This document shows, piece by piece, positions 28,376-38,143 of a stretch of DNA of 64,000 nt. Source of the DNA: Azospirillum sp. TSH100 (GTDB lineage: Bacteria; Pseudomonadota; Alphaproteobacteria; Azospirillales; Azospirillaceae); NCBI RefSeq assembly GCF_004923295.1, contig NZ_CP039635.1, forward strand, positions 888,501 through 952,500. The letters run 5' to 3'. The position numbers and the translations under genes are program-made. The notes beneath the pieces were generated by a model, which did no database searches, was not told where the DNA came from, and was given only the letters and a program-made list of their open reading frames with translations. The stretch's first letter is position 1. Every line of letters begins with the position of its first letter.

Positions 28376-30010
28376 ATGACGCCATCGGGACATCTGGACA
28401 GCTTCACCCGCGACCGGCTGCCGGCGCCGTCGCAGCGCCCCGACCTGATTCTCGAACGCCCCGAACTCCAATATCCGCAGCGGCTCAACGCCGTCTCCGT
28501 GCTGATCGACGGCTGGCGCGAGCGCGGCTGGGATGGGCGCCCCTGCCTGATCGGCGGCGACGGCGAGGTGTGGAGCTATGGCCGGATGCGCGACACCGTC
28601 GACCGCATCGCCCGCGTCCTGACCGAGGATTACGGGCTGGTCACCGGCAACCGCGTCCTGCTGCGCGGCCCCAACACGCCGATGCTGGCCGCCTGCTGGC
28701 TGGCGGTGATCAAGGCCGGCGGCGTGCTGGTGCCGACCATGCCGCTGCTGCGCGCCCCAGAACTGGCCGACGTGCTGAAGCGCGCCGCCATCGACATGGC
28801 GCTGTGCGACACCCATTTCCTAGACGATCTGGAAGAGGCGGCGCTGCCGTCGCTGCGCATCGTCGGTTTCCGCGACGGCGAACTCGAACACCGGATCGCC
28901 ACCAAGCCGCCCGGCTTCCAGGCCGCCGACACGGCGCAGGACGATGTCGCGCTGATCGCCTTCACCTCCGGCACCACCGGCACGCCAAAGGCGGCGGCCC
29001 ATCTGCACCGCCATCTGCTGGCGATTTCCGACCTGTCGCCGCGCTCCGTTCTGGGCACGACGGCCGACGACGTGTTCTGCGGCTCGCCGACGCTGGCCTT
29101 CGCCTACGGGTTGGGCGGGCTTCTGCTGTTCCCCTTGCGCATCGGCGCCTCGGTGATCCTGCTGGAACGTGGTACCGCCGACCGGTTGCTGGACGCGGTC
29201 ACCCGCCACCGGGCGACGGTGATGTTCACCGTGCCCACCGTCTATCGCGGCATGATCGGCCGCATGGCCGCCGACCCGGCGCTGGCCAGGGGCGTGTCCT
29301 CGCTCCGGCTCTGCGTGTCCGCCGGCGAACCCTTGCCGCAGCAGACCTTCGAGGGCTGGCGCGACGCCACCGGGCTGGAGATCCTCGACAGCCTGGGCAC
29401 CACCGAACTTCTGAACGCCGTGTTGCACGCCGTTCCGGGCGACGTCCGGCCGGGCTCCACCGGCAAGCCGGTGCCGGGCTACGAGGCGATGGTGGTCGAC
29501 GACCAGTTCCGCCGGCTGCCGCCCGGTCAGGTCGGCCGGCTGGCGGTGCGCGGAGCGACCGGCTGTCTCTATCTCGACGACCCGCGCCAGGAAAGCTATG
29601 TCCAGCAGGGCTGGAACCTGACCGGCGACGCCTTCCATGTCGATGAGGACGGCTTCTTCTGGTACCACGCCCGCACCGACGACCTGATCGTCTCCGCCGG
29701 CTACAAGATCTCCGGCCTGGAGGTCGAGAATATCCTGCTGAGCCACGAGGCGGTGCAGGAATGCGCGGTGATCGCCGCCCCCGATCCCGTGCGCGGCACC
29801 ATCCCCAAGGCCTTCGTCGTGCTGCGTGACGACGTCCGTCCCGACGAGCGTCTGGCGGAGGAACTGCAAGCCTTCGTCAAGGAGCACATCGCGCCCTACA
29901 AGTACCCCCGCGCGGTGGAGTTCCTCGATGCGCTGCCGCGGACGGAAACCGGCAAGGTCCAGCGCTTCAAACTGCGCCGCCGCGCATGGCAGCCGGACGA
30001 CGCCGACTGA
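28376..30010 (+). CDS. Benzoate/2-aminobenzoate-CoA ligase-family enzyme
   Basis: A 544-residue ANL-superfamily acid-CoA ligase (ATP + acid + CoA). Motifs in order: phosphate-binding FTSGTTGTPKAAAH, SLGTTELLNAV, GDAFHVDEDGFFWYHARTDD, hinge and SAGYKISGLEVEN, and the catalytic lysine in TETGKVQRFKLRRR. The opening MTPSGHLDSFTRDRLP is typical of 2-aminobenzoate- and benzoate-CoA ligases, about 540 residues long. An in-frame ATG at 28244 with a good GGAG would add 44 residues with no family counterpart. No other aromatic catabolism genes lie nearby, so the substrate is uncertain. Confidence 0.88.
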   Translation: MTPSGHLDSFTRDRLPAPSQRPDLILERPELQYPQRLNAVSVLIDGWRERGWDGRPCLIGGDGEVWSYGRMRDTVDRIARVLTEDYGLVTGNRVLLRGPNTPMLAACWLAVIKAGGVLVPTMPLLRAPELADVLKRAAIDMALCDTHFLDDLEEAALPSLRIVGFRDGELEHRIATKPPGFQAADTAQDDVALIAFTSGTTGTPKAAAHLHRHLLAISDLSPRSVLGTTADDVFCGSPTLAFAYGLGGLLLFPLRIGASVILLERGTADRLLDAVTRHRATVMFTVPTVYRGMIGRMAADPALARGVSSLRLCVSAGEPLPQQTFEGWRDATGLEILDSLGTTELLNAVLHAVPGDVRPGSTGKPVPGYEAMVVDDQFRRLPPGQVGRLAVRGATGCLYLDDPRQESYVQQGWNLTGDAFHVDEDGFFWYHARTDDLIVSAGYKISGLEVENILLSHEAVQECAVIAAPDPVRGTIPKAFVVLRDDVRPDERLAEELQAFVKEHIAPYKYPRAVEFLDALPRTETGKVQRFKLRRRAWQPDDAD

Positions 30011-30016
30011 CCGCCC

Positions 30017-30892
30017 CTACCGGGGAAAGCCGGCGAAGCGGGTCAGCCGGATGTTGCGCGCCTCCAGGAGCGCGGCGAACTCCGGCCCGCGCAGATAGTC
30101 GTATTCGGCGCGCCGCGGCTCGACCAGCGTGTCGACGCGGCGCAACGCCTCGTCGGGCAGGCCGGGGTGGACCATAACCAGGGTGCGGCCGCCGATCCCA
30201 TCGAGGAAGCGGGGCATCAGGTCCGCGAAGGGCCGGCTGCCGGCGAAGTCGTAGACCCCGGCGAAACGGTCGTTGGCCGGGATGCCGTGCGCCCGCACCA
30301 TGCGCCTCAGCCCGCCGCCCAGCCCGCCGATCAGCAGGGTCTTCGGCACAGCCACGCCGCGGCGCAGCACCGCCGTAATCGGCTCGCCGCACAGGCGGAC
30401 ATAGGGGCCAGAGGGGGATCCGGGCAAGGCGCCCAGCGCCTCCACCACCGCCTCGCGGACGCCGGGCAGCTGATGGATGTGCTGGTGGCCGTCGATATAG
30501 TCGGGCGGTCCGCCCCAGGCGTCGGTGAAGGCGTCGATCTGGCGCGACAGTTCGTCCCGGATCTCCACTCGAGCCGCCCCACCGTTCAGTTTTCCACGAT
30601 AGGCCCAGCCCATCAGCCGCCCCAGCGGCGGCAGCCGCCCGCCCGGCGCCAGTGTCGGCATGGCGCCCAGCGGCGGCTGGTCGGTCAGGGTGAAGTGCAG
30701 CCCGACATCGGCCTTGTCCCTCAGTTCCCGCAACGAGTCGGCTCCGCCGCGCCAATGCGGGCAGAGGCTCATGACCGAGGTCGCGGTCAGCCGGCCCCCG
30801 GCGATCAGGTCGCGGATTGCGGCGTTGACGCCCGGCGCCAGTCCGTAATCGTCGGCACAGAGCAGCAGTGGGGTGGGGTCGGTATCGGGCAT
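30017..30892 (-). CDS. YdjC/ChbG-family carbohydrate deacetylase
   Basis: A 291-residue protein of the YdjC fold. The metal-binding aspartates are in LLCADDYGLAPGVNAAI, the histidines in DVGLHFTLTDQPP and DGHQHIHQLPGVREAV, and the C-terminal HPGLPDEALRRVDTL block is present. Members deacetylate N-acetylated sugars or hopanoid precursors (ChbG, HpnK). Its start at 30892 lies 98 nt from the end of the eamA gene upstream on the same strand. The frame continues open through eamA antisense space but that part is not coding. Substrate unknown. Confidence 0.87.
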   Translation of the reverse strand: MPDTDPTPLLLCADDYGLAPGVNAAIRDLIAGGRLTATSVMSLCPHWRGGADSLRELRDKADVGLHFTLTDQPPLGAMPTLAPGGRLPPLGRLMGWAYRGKLNGGAARVEIRDELSRQIDAFTDAWGGPPDYIDGHQHIHQLPGVREAVVEALGALPGSPSGPYVRLCGEPITAVLRRGVAVPKTLLIGGLGGGLRRMVRAHGIPANDRFAGVYDFAGSRPFADLMPRFLDGIGGRTLVMVHPGLPDEALRRVDTLVEPRRAEYDYLRGPEFAALLEARNIRLTRFAGFPR

Positions 30893-30952
30893 GACCGGAC
30901 GGGTGCGGGTGGCGACTGTCCGGCCAAGATGGGAGGGCGGCCGGTGGCGATC

Positions 30953-30991
30953 AAGCGATACTGGCAAGCGATACCGGCAAGCGATACCGGT
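30953..30991. repeat. Three tandem copies of a 13-bp repeat
   Basis: AAGCGATACTGGC, AAGCGATACCGGC and AAGCGATACCGGT follow one another directly (30953-30991). The last copy reaches the eamA stop codon. A local slippage array in the 3' untranslated region. Confidence 0.75.
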
Positions 30992-31941
30992 CAGGCCGCG
31001 TCGGCCGTCGGCTTCGCCACCGGCTTTCGGCTGTGCAGGGTCGCCAGCATCACCCCGGGCAGCACCAGCATCACTCCCATCAGATGGAAGCCCTGCAACG
31101 GCTCCGCCAGCAGCACCCAGGAGGCCAGCGCCGCCCACAGCGGCGACACGTAGAGCGCGGTGGAGGCGCGTGCCGCCCCCATCAACGCGATGGTCTTCTG
31201 GTAGGCAAGCAGTGCCAGGACGGAGGCGAACAGCGCCACCGCGGCGATCGACAGGATGGTGGAGGCCGAGAAGGGGACCGGCCGCACCGCCATGGTTTCC
31301 CACGCGTAGAAGGGCGCCAGCACCAGCACGCCGGACAACGCATTGGCGGCAAAGGCGGTAACCACCGGCAGGGGTGTGCCCGATTGCCGCAGCAGGATGG
31401 TGTAGACCGACCACGACACCGCCCCGGTCAGCACCAGCAAGTCGCCGGAATTGAAGGACAGGTGGCGCAAGGCGTCGAGATCGCCGCGGGTCAGGATCAC
31501 CAGCACGCCGGCCATCGCCAGCAGGATTCCGAGAATCTGCCGCGGCCGGATGGCGTCGCCCAGCCAGACGGCGGCCAGCGCCAGGATCATCGCCGGACTG
31601 GTGGCATAGATCAGGCTGGCGTTGGTGGCACTGGTCCGCTCCAGCCCGTAATAGACAATGGCGCCCGAAATCCCCTGACCCAGCACGCCCAGCAACAGGT
31701 AACGCCGCCATTGCGCCTTCAACTGGCCGCGATGGGTCAAAAGGCCGGGCAGGGCGAAAGGCAGCACGATCAGAAAGGCGATCAGCCAGCGCCAGAAGGC
31801 CAGCCCGATCGGTGGCACCACATGCGCCACCGCCCGGCCGACCACCGGGTTTGAGGCCAGCAGCGCCGATCCGACGAGATAGAGGCCATAGGCGGCCAGC
31901 GGGCCGGTCCGCAGGAAGGACGGCAGGAGCGGAAAGGACAT
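30991..31941 (-). CDS. EamA-family (drug/metabolite transporter) permease
   Basis: A 316-residue inner-membrane protein with about ten transmembrane helices in two EamA repeats; the second begins near residue 155 (SGDLLVLTGAVSWSVYTILL). Landmarks are ALLASNPVVGRAVAH at the N-terminus, IYATSPAMILALAAVWLGD and STALYVSPLWAALASWVLL. RhaT/YdcZ-type EamA proteins export metabolites or amino acids; the substrate cannot be read. Start MSFPLLPSF at 31941 is followed at once by the first helix. Confidence 0.88.
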   Translation of the reverse strand: MSFPLLPSFLRTGPLAAYGLYLVGSALLASNPVVGRAVAHVVPPIGLAFWRWLIAFLIVLPFALPGLLTHRGQLKAQWRRYLLLGVLGQGISGAIVYYGLERTSATNASLIYATSPAMILALAAVWLGDAIRPRQILGILLAMAGVLVILTRGDLDALRHLSFNSGDLLVLTGAVSWSVYTILLRQSGTPLPVVTAFAANALSGVLVLAPFYAWETMAVRPVPFSASTILSIAAVALFASVLALLAYQKTIALMGAARASTALYVSPLWAALASWVLLAEPLQGFHLMGVMLVLPGVMLATLHSRKPVAKPTADAA

Positions 31942-32343
31942 CGCCGGGCCGGGTTCCAAAAAAAGGGTTCCATCACAGGTGAAACCCAGCCTAGCATGGC
32001 TTGCCGAAGCCGCCTTCACGGTGGGTGTGCATGGCAGCAGTCCGCCGCCGGACGCATGCGCGCAAGCCGATAACCATCCGCCCGGACAACCTGATTCGCA
32101 GGGTTAGCGACCTGTCGATTCGGTCAACCGGATGGTTGGCTTTGCAACTGTTTCGTTTTTGGGGCCGAAAATGTATCCATACGGACGTATTGGCGCCACG
32201 AATTGTGCTCTGCGCCACGGTATAGCCACGTATGCATGTAGGCGTTGACAGGGGGCTTTGGCACGCGCCAAATGGCGACGCTATTTCCAAAAGCGTTCTG
32301 GCAAATTTCCATACGCTCCAACCGGAATCGGGAGGCAAGACGA
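31942..32343. other. Intergenic region upstream of dppA
   Basis: About 400 nt without a gene. It contains two copies of GCGCCACG (32192 and 32213 areas), a TTGACA at 32245-32250 and a dyad at 32257-32272. The relatively AT-rich stretch 32090-32200 probably carries the dpp promoter. Confidence 0.45.
32257..32272. promoter_or_regulatory. Dyad downstream of a -35-like TTGACA, dpp promoter
   Basis: TTTGGC-ACGC-GCCAAA lies 6 nt after TTGACA (32245-32250), within what would be the promoter spacer. It could be an operator for the peptide transport operon. Confidence 0.4.
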
Positions 32344-33942
32344 ATGAAGCGCATCCTGCTGGGTGCCGGGCTTGGTATGGCCGCGGCGCTGGCGCTGTCG
32401 GCGCCGGCCCAGGCGGCGAAGACCCTTGTTTATTGCTCCGAGGGTAGCCCCGAAAACTTCAACCCCATGTTGAATACGACCGGCACCAGCTTCGACGTTG
32501 CCCTCCCGGTCTACAACAATCTCGTCCAGTTCGAGCATGGCGGCACCAAGGTCGTTCCCGGCCTGGCGGAGTCCTGGACCATTTCCGACGACGGGCTGGT
32601 CTACACCTTCAAGCTGCGTGCCGGTGCCAAGTGGCACAGCGTCGGCGATTTCAAGCCGACCCGCGACGCGAATGCCGACGACGTCATCTTCTCGTTCGAG
32701 CGCCAGTGGAAGCCTGACCATCCCTTCCACAAGGTGTCGGGCGGCGCCTACGACTACTTCAACGACATGGCGATGCCCAAGCTGTTGAAGTCGATCGAGA
32801 AGGTCGACGACCTGACGGTCAGGTTCACGCTGAACGCGGTTGAGGCGCCGTTCCTGGCCAACCTCGCCATGCCGTTCGCCCCGATCATGTCCGCCGAATA
32901 CGGCGCCATGCTGCTGAAGAAGGGCACGCCGGAGAAGCTTGACCAGGTTCCGGTCGGCACCGGTCCCTTCCAGTTCGTCGCCTACCAGAAGGACGCCGTC
33001 GTCCGCTACAAGGCGTTCGAGCAGTATTGGGGCGGCAAGCAGCCGCTCGACAATCTCGTCTTCGCGATCACGCCCGATGCGGCGGTTCGTCTGGCCAAGC
33101 TGAAGGCCAACGAATGCCAGGTGATGCCGTACCCGAATCCGGCCGATATCGACGGCATGAAGAAGGACAGCTCGATCGTCGTTCAGGAGCAGGAAGGCCT
33201 GAACGTCGGTTACGTCTCCTTCAACGTGACCAAGAAGCCGTTCGACGACGTTCGCGTCCGCCGCGCCGTCAGCATGGCGATGGACAAGAAGGCGATGGTC
33301 TCCGCGGTCTATCAGGCCGCCGGCGTCCCGGCCAAGAACCCGATCCCGCCGACCATGTGGTCGTACAACGACTCGATCGAGGACTATCCGTACGACGTCG
33401 AGCGGGCGAAGAAGCTGTTGGCCGATGCCGGCTACCCGAACGGCTTCGAGACCGACCTGTGGGCGATGCCGGTGCAGCGCCCGTACAACCCCAACGCCAA
33501 GCGCATCGCCGAGATGATGCAGGCCGATCTCGCCAAGGTCGGCATCAAGGCGAAGATCGTGCAGTACGAGTGGGGTGAGTACCGCAAGCGCATGCAGCAG
33601 GGCGAGCACCAGATGGGCATGCTCGGCTGGACCGGTGACAACGGCGATCCGGACAACTTCCTCTACACCCTGCTGGGTTGCGAGGCGGCCCGTCCGGGCG
33701 GCAACAACCTGTCGAAGTGGTGCAACAAGGAGTTCGACGACCTCGTCGTCCAGGCCAAGCGCACCACCGACATCGCCGCGCGCACCAAGCTGTACGAACA
33801 GGCCCAGGTGATCTTCAAGGAAGAGGCTCCGTGGTACACCATCGCCCATTCGGTGGTTTACATGGGCCTCGCCAAGAACGTCGTCGGCTACAAGATGGAT
33901 CCGTTCGGCATCCATCGCTTCGACGGCGTCGACCTGAAGTGA
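32344..33942 (+). CDS. dppA: Dipeptide ABC transporter, periplasmic substrate-binding protein
   Basis: A 532-residue family 5 solute-binding protein. The signal peptide covers residues 1 to about 24 (AAALALSAPAQAAK). The body carries the DppA landmarks VYCSEGSPENFNPMLNTTGT, PGLAESW and RRAVSMAMDKKAMV, and the C-terminal GWTGDNGDPDNFLYTLLGC is typical of DppA and its haem/dipeptide relatives. RBS GGGAGGC before ATG. It is the first gene of dppABCDF; a 241-nt gap with an inverted repeat separates it from the permease genes. Confidence 0.93.
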   Translation: MKRILLGAGLGMAAALALSAPAQAAKTLVYCSEGSPENFNPMLNTTGTSFDVALPVYNNLVQFEHGGTKVVPGLAESWTISDDGLVYTFKLRAGAKWHSVGDFKPTRDANADDVIFSFERQWKPDHPFHKVSGGAYDYFNDMAMPKLLKSIEKVDDLTVRFTLNAVEAPFLANLAMPFAPIMSAEYGAMLLKKGTPEKLDQVPVGTGPFQFVAYQKDAVVRYKAFEQYWGGKQPLDNLVFAITPDAAVRLAKLKANECQVMPYPNPADIDGMKKDSSIVVQEQEGLNVGYVSFNVTKKPFDDVRVRRAVSMAMDKKAMVSAVYQAAGVPAKNPIPPTMWSYNDSIEDYPYDVERAKKLLADAGYPNGFETDLWAMPVQRPYNPNAKRIAEMMQADLAKVGIKAKIVQYEWGEYRKRMQQGEHQMGMLGWTGDNGDPDNFLYTLLGCEAARPGGNNLSKWCNKEFDDLVVQAKRTTDIAARTKLYEQAQVIFKEEAPWYTIAHSVVYMGLAKNVVGYKMDPFGIHRFDGVDLK

Positions 33943-34096
33943 TCGAAACGCACCTCCGGCGCAAGCCGGGGGTGCGGCGGAGAGATGTACAAGGTGGGGC
34001 CATGCATCGCGATGCCTCCATCTGACCGGAACGAGTGGCATGCCCTTCTCCGCGAGAGCTGGAGGAGGGGTTGGAGTTGGGGCAGGTGCCCTTGAC

Positions 34097-34145
34097 GGAA
34101 CGGAGCGTTGCCAAGCGGTTTTCTGCCGGGCCAGCGCTCCGTTCC
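34097..34145 (+). promoter_or_regulatory. Long inverted repeat between dppA and dppB
   Basis: GGAACGGAGCG / CGCTCCGTTCC, a perfect 11-bp dyad with a 27-nt loop and TTTTC shortly after. Such intercistronic stems usually stabilise the abundant binding-protein mRNA and reduce read-through to the permease genes. Confidence 0.6.
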
Positions 34146-34183
34146 AGTTTTCACCGCAGTTTTAAAAAAATGAGTGCCCGTCG

Positions 34184-35194
34184 ATGCTTCGCTTCATCCT
34201 GACGCGGGTGAGCTTGGTGATTCCGACTTTTCTCGGCATCACCTTTCTGACCTTCATCCTGATCCGGCTGGTTCCCGGTGACCCCATCGAGGTGCGCACC
34301 GGCGAGAGAGGCATCGCGCCTGAACGGCTGGCCGAACTGCGCCATGAGATGGGCCTGGACCGGGCGCTCTGGCAGCAGTTCCTCGATTATGTCAGCAACG
34401 TGCTGCACGGTGATTTCGGCCTGTCGCTGATCACCCACAATTCGGTTCTCAGCGAATTCCTGACGCTGTTCCCGGCGACGCTCGAACTGGCGCTGTGCGC
34501 CATGCTGTTCGCGACGCTCGTGGGGCTGCCGGCCGGCATCCTGGCGGCGGTGAAGCGCGGCTCGCTGTTCGACCATGGCGTGATGGGCGCCAGCCTGACC
34601 GGCTATTCGATGCCGATCTTCTGGTGGGGCCTGCTGCTGATCCTGTTCTTCTCGGTGGCACTGGGCTGGACCCCGGTGTCGGGCCGTCTGGACCTGGTCT
34701 ATTACGTGGAGCCGGCGACCGGCTTCATGCTGATCGACACGCTGATGGCCGGCGAATACGACGCCTTCCGCTCGGCGCTGTCGCACCTGATCCTGCCGAC
34801 CATCGTGCTGGGCACCGTGCCGCTGGCCGTGGTGGCGCGCATGACGCGCTCGGCCATGCTGGAGGTGCTGGGCGAGGATTACATCCGCACCGCCCGCGCC
34901 AAGGGGCTGGCCGACGGACGGGTCATCGGCATGCACGCGCTGCGCAACGCGCTGATCCCGGTGGTGACCGTCATCGGCCTTCAGGTCGGCACGCTGCTGG
35001 GCGGCGCCATCCTGACGGAAACCATCTTCTCCTGGCCGGGGGTCGGCAAATGGCTGATCGAATCGATCAACCGCCGCGACTATCCGGCCTTGCAGGGCGG
35101 GGTCCTGCTGATCGCCACCTCGGTGATCCTGGTCAACCTGCTGGTGGACGTGCTGTACGGCGTCCTCAACCCCCGCATCCGTCACGCGCGGTGA
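34184..35194 (+). CDS. dppB: Dipeptide ABC transporter permease DppB
   Basis: A 336-residue inner-membrane permease with six predicted helices. Features are MLRFILTRVSLVIPTFLGIT, the VPGDPIEVRTGERG loop typical of DppB/OppB and the EAA cytoplasmic loop EDYIRTARAKGLADGRVIGM that contacts the ATPase. It forms a heterodimer with DppC. The start codon lies inside an alternative frame of 10 codons (ATG at 34170), so a leader peptide could couple initiation. No good RBS precedes 34184. Confidence 0.93.
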   Translation: MLRFILTRVSLVIPTFLGITFLTFILIRLVPGDPIEVRTGERGIAPERLAELRHEMGLDRALWQQFLDYVSNVLHGDFGLSLITHNSVLSEFLTLFPATLELALCAMLFATLVGLPAGILAAVKRGSLFDHGVMGASLTGYSMPIFWWGLLLILFFSVALGWTPVSGRLDLVYYVEPATGFMLIDTLMAGEYDAFRSALSHLILPTIVLGTVPLAVVARMTRSAMLEVLGEDYIRTARAKGLADGRVIGMHALRNALIPVVTVIGLQVGTLLGGAILTETIFSWPGVGKWLIESINRRDYPALQGGVLLIATSVILVNLLVDVLYGVLNPRIRHAR

Positions 35195-35203
35195 GGCCAA
35201 TCC

Positions 35204-36127
35204 ATGTCCACTGAAATCTCCACCAACGCAGAACCCGCCGCTCCGGAGCCGGTCGCCGTGTCGCGCCCGCCGCATCCGCTGACCGAGTTCTGGTATCATT
35301 TCAAGCAGAACAAGGGCGCGCTCGGCGGTCTGGTCGTCATCGCGCTGATCGCGCTGATCGCCATCTTCGCCGGCGTCATCGCCCCGCATGATCCCGACAT
35401 CCAGTATCGCGAAGCGATCCTCACTCCGCCGGTCTGGCAGGAGGGCGGAAGCTGGAGCTTCATCCTCGGCACCGACGACATCGGCCGCGACATGCTGTCC
35501 CGCCTGATGTACGGCGCGCGCCTGTCGATGATGATCGGCATGATCGTCGTCACCCTGTCGCTGGCCGTCGGGCTGGGGTTGGGGCTGGTCGCCGGCTTCT
35601 TCGGCGGGATGGCCGACGTGCTGATCATGCGCGCCATGGACATCCTGCTGGCATTGCCGTCGCTGCTGCTGGCCGTGGTGGTGGCCGCCATCCTCGGGCC
35701 GGGGCTGGTGAACGCCATGCTGGCGGTGTCGGTGGTGGTGATCCCGCATTATGCCCGCCTGACCCGCGCCGCCGTGCTGGCGGAGGTGAACAAGGACTAT
35801 GTCGTCGCCTCGCGCGTCGCCGGGGCCGGGCCGCTGCGCCTGATGCTGATCGTGGTGCTGCCCAACTGCGTCGCCCCGCTGATCGTGCAGGCGACCCTCG
35901 GCTTCTCCACCGCCATCCTGGACGCGGCCGCCCTGGGTTTCCTCGGCCTCGGCGCGCAGCCGCCGACGCCGGAATGGGGCACCATGCTGGCCTCCTCGCT
36001 GCAGTTCCTTCAGCGCGCGCCCTGGGTCGTGACCTGGCCCGGCATCGCCATCCTGGTGACCGTGCTGGCCTTCAATCTGTTGGGCGACGGTCTTCGCGAC
36101 GCGCTCGACCCCAAGCTGAAACGTTGA
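35204..36127 (+). CDS. dppC: Dipeptide ABC transporter permease DppC
   Basis: A 307-residue permease with the DppC/OppC N-terminal OppC_N segment ([20 protein letters not shown]), the [19 protein letters not shown] block and the EAA loop [20 protein letters not shown]. It pairs with DppB in the inner membrane. It starts 9 nt after dppB and ends 4 nt before dppD. Confidence 0.94.
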   Translation: MSTEISTNAEPAAPEPVAVSRPPHPLTEFWYHFKQNKGALGGLVVIALIALIAIFAGVIAPHDPDIQYREAILTPPVWQEGGSWSFILGTDDIGRDMLSRLMYGARLSMMIGMIVVTLSLAVGLGLGLVAGFFGGMADVLIMRAMDILLALPSLLLAVVVAAILGPGLVNAMLAVSVVVIPHYARLTRAAVLAEVNKDYVVASRVAGAGPLRLMLIVVLPNCVAPLIVQATLGFSTAILDAAALGFLGLGAQPPTPEWGTMLASSLQFLQRAPWVVTWPGIAILVTVLAFNLLGDGLRDALDPKLKR

Positions 36128-36131
36128 CCTC

Positions 36132-37121
36132 ATGCCTCTTCTCGACATCAAGAACCTGTCGGTCGAGTTCACCACCCGCGCCGGCACCTTCCGCGCGGTG
36201 GATGGCATCGACCTGACCGTGGACGAAGGCGAGGTCGTCGGCATCGTCGGCGAATCCGGCTCCGGCAAGTCCGTCACCTCGCTCGCCGTGATGGGGCTTC
36301 TCGGCTCCAACGGCCGTGTGGTCGCCGACCGGATGATGTTCGGCGGCCGCGACTTGCTGACCATGCCCGCCGCCCAGCGCCGGAAGATCACCGGCAAGGA
36401 CGTCGCCATGGTTTTCCAGGAGCCGATGACCAGCCTGAACCCCTGCTTCACCGTCGGTTTCCAGATCATGGAAACCCTGCGCGTTCATGAGGGGCTGTCC
36501 GGCAAGGCGTTGCGCAACCGTGCCATCGCCCTGCTGGAGCAGGTCGGCATCCCGGCGCCGGAAACCCGCCTGTCCGCCTTCCCGCACCAGCTGTCGGGCG
36601 GCATGAACCAGCGCGTGATGATCGCCATCGCCATCGCCTGCAACCCGCGCCTGCTGGTGGCGGACGAGCCGACGACCGCGCTGGACGTCACCATCCAGAA
36701 GCAGATCCTCGACCTGCTGGTCCAGTTGCAGCGCGAACGCGGCATGGCGCTGATCCTGATCACCCACGACATGGGCGTGGTGGCGGAGACGGCGCAGCGC
36801 GTCGTCGTCATGTATGCCGGCCAGGTGGCGGAGACGCGTCCGGTCCATTCGCTGTTCGAGCGGCCGCGCCACCCCTACACCGGCGCCCTGCTCGACGCGT
36901 TGCCGGAGCGGGCGCTGGGCAAGCGCCGGCTGCCGACCATTCCCGGCATGGTGCCGGGCATCGCCGACCGGCCGGCCGGCTGCCTGTTCAGCCCGCGCTG
37001 CCGTTTCGCCGACGTCCGCTGCCGTGCCGAGCGCCCGGCGCTGTTCGACGTGGACGACGGGCGGGCCCGCTGTTTCTACCCGCTGCCGGACGGCCATCTC
37101 GCCGCCGGGGAGGCGTTGTGA
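36132..37121 (+). CDS. dppD: Dipeptide ABC transporter ATP-binding protein DppD
   Basis: A 329-residue ABC ATPase. Walker A is GESGSGKS, the Q-loop is [11 protein letters not shown], the signature is LSGGMNQRV, Walker B is [12 protein letters not shown] and the H-loop is ITHDMG. The C-terminal oligopeptide-transporter extension has [12 protein letters not shown] with cysteines that in homologues bind an iron-sulfur cluster. Its stop overlaps the next start (TGATG). Confidence 0.95.
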   Translation: MPLLDIKNLSVEFTTRAGTFRAVDGIDLTVDEGEVVGIVGESGSGKSVTSLAVMGLLGSNGRVVADRMMFGGRDLLTMPAAQRRKITGKDVAMVFQEPMTSLNPCFTVGFQIMETLRVHEGLSGKALRNRAIALLEQVGIPAPETRLSAFPHQLSGGMNQRVMIAIAIACNPRLLVADEPTTALDVTIQKQILDLLVQLQRERGMALILITHDMGVVAETAQRVVVMYAGQVAETRPVHSLFERPRHPYTGALLDALPERALGKRRLPTIPGMVPGIADRPAGCLFSPRCRFADVRCRAERPALFDVDDGRARCFYPLPDGHLAAGEAL

Positions 37122-38134
37122 TGAGCACCGAGACCGAACCCCATGTTTTCGAGGCGGCGGCCGACCGGTCGGTCGTGCTGGAGGCGCGCAACTTGCGCAA
37201 GCACTATGCCGTCAAGCGCGGCGCCTTCAAGCCGATGGCGACGGTGAAGGCGCTGGACGGCGTGTCCTTCAGTCTCCAGGCGGGCAGGACGCTGGCGGTG
37301 GTCGGCGAATCGGGCTGCGGCAAGTCGACGCTGGCGCGGGCCGTGACGATGATCGAACCGCCGACCTCGGGCGAGCTGCTCTACGACTGCCGCGAGGTGG
37401 TCGGGCGCAGCGCTGCCGAGATGAAGGAACTGCGCCGCACGGTGCAGATGGTCTTCCAGAACCCCTACGGTTCGCTGAACCCGCGCAAGACGGTGGGATC
37501 GATCCTGACCGAGCCGCTGGTCATCAACACCGCCATGGACAAGCATGAGCGGCGTGAGCGCGCGGTGGCCATGATGGGCAAGGTGGGCCTGCGTCCCGAC
37601 CAGGTCGACCGCTATCCGCATATGTTCTCCGGCGGCCAGCGCCAGCGAATCGCGATCGCCCGCGCGCTGATGCTGAACCCGCGCGTCGTCGTGGCGGACG
37701 AGCCGGTGTCGGCGCTCGACGTGTCGATCCAGGCGCAGGTGCTGAACCTGATGATGGATTTGCAGGAAGAGCTGAACCTCGCCTACCTGTTCATCTCCCA
37801 CGATCTCAGCGTGGTGCGGCACATCGCCGATTCCCTGATGGTGATGTATCTGGGCAAGCCGGTGGAGCATGGCGCCAAGGACGTGGTCTTCACCCGGCCG
37901 CGCCATCCCTACACCCGCATCCTGCTGGCGGCGACGCCGCGGGTGAATCCGGACCTGCGCGTCGACCGGGTGGTGCCGAAGGGTGAGCTGCCGTCGCCGC
38001 TGAACCCGCCGCCGGGCTGTGCCTTCCACAAGCGCTGCCCCTTCGCCACCGAGCGCTGCGCCGCGGAGGTTCCGCCGCTGCGTCCGGTCGACGAACGGCT
38101 GGTCGCCTGCCATTACGCCGAACAGATGGACTGA
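37121..38134 (+). CDS. dppF: Dipeptide ABC transporter ATP-binding protein DppF
   Basis: A 337-residue second ATPase of the transporter. Walker A is GESGCGKS, the Q-loop VFQNPYGSLNPRKTV, signature FSGGQRQRIAIA, Walker B VVVADEPVSALD and H-loop ISHDLSV. The C-terminal CAFHKRCPFATERC carries the cysteine cluster. The ATG at 37121 overlaps the dppD stop by one base; a GTG three bases earlier is an alternative. It is the last gene of the operon, followed by a hairpin. Confidence 0.95.
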   Translation: MSTETEPHVFEAAADRSVVLEARNLRKHYAVKRGAFKPMATVKALDGVSFSLQAGRTLAVVGESGCGKSTLARAVTMIEPPTSGELLYDCREVVGRSAAEMKELRRTVQMVFQNPYGSLNPRKTVGSILTEPLVINTAMDKHERRERAVAMMGKVGLRPDQVDRYPHMFSGGQRQRIAIARALMLNPRVVVADEPVSALDVSIQAQVLNLMMDLQEELNLAYLFISHDLSVVRHIADSLMVMYLGKPVEHGAKDVVFTRPRHPYTRILLAATPRVNPDLRVDRVVPKGELPSPLNPPPGCAFHKRCPFATERCAAEVPPLRPVDERLVACHYAEQMD

Positions 38135-38143
38135 CCGGCGGAC

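Noticed and set aside
30893..31711. N-terminal extension of the YdjC-family gene
   Set aside because: The extension is antisense-frame text within eamA on the same strand in another frame, without membrane or domain sense; the YdjC domain begins at once after the chosen start.
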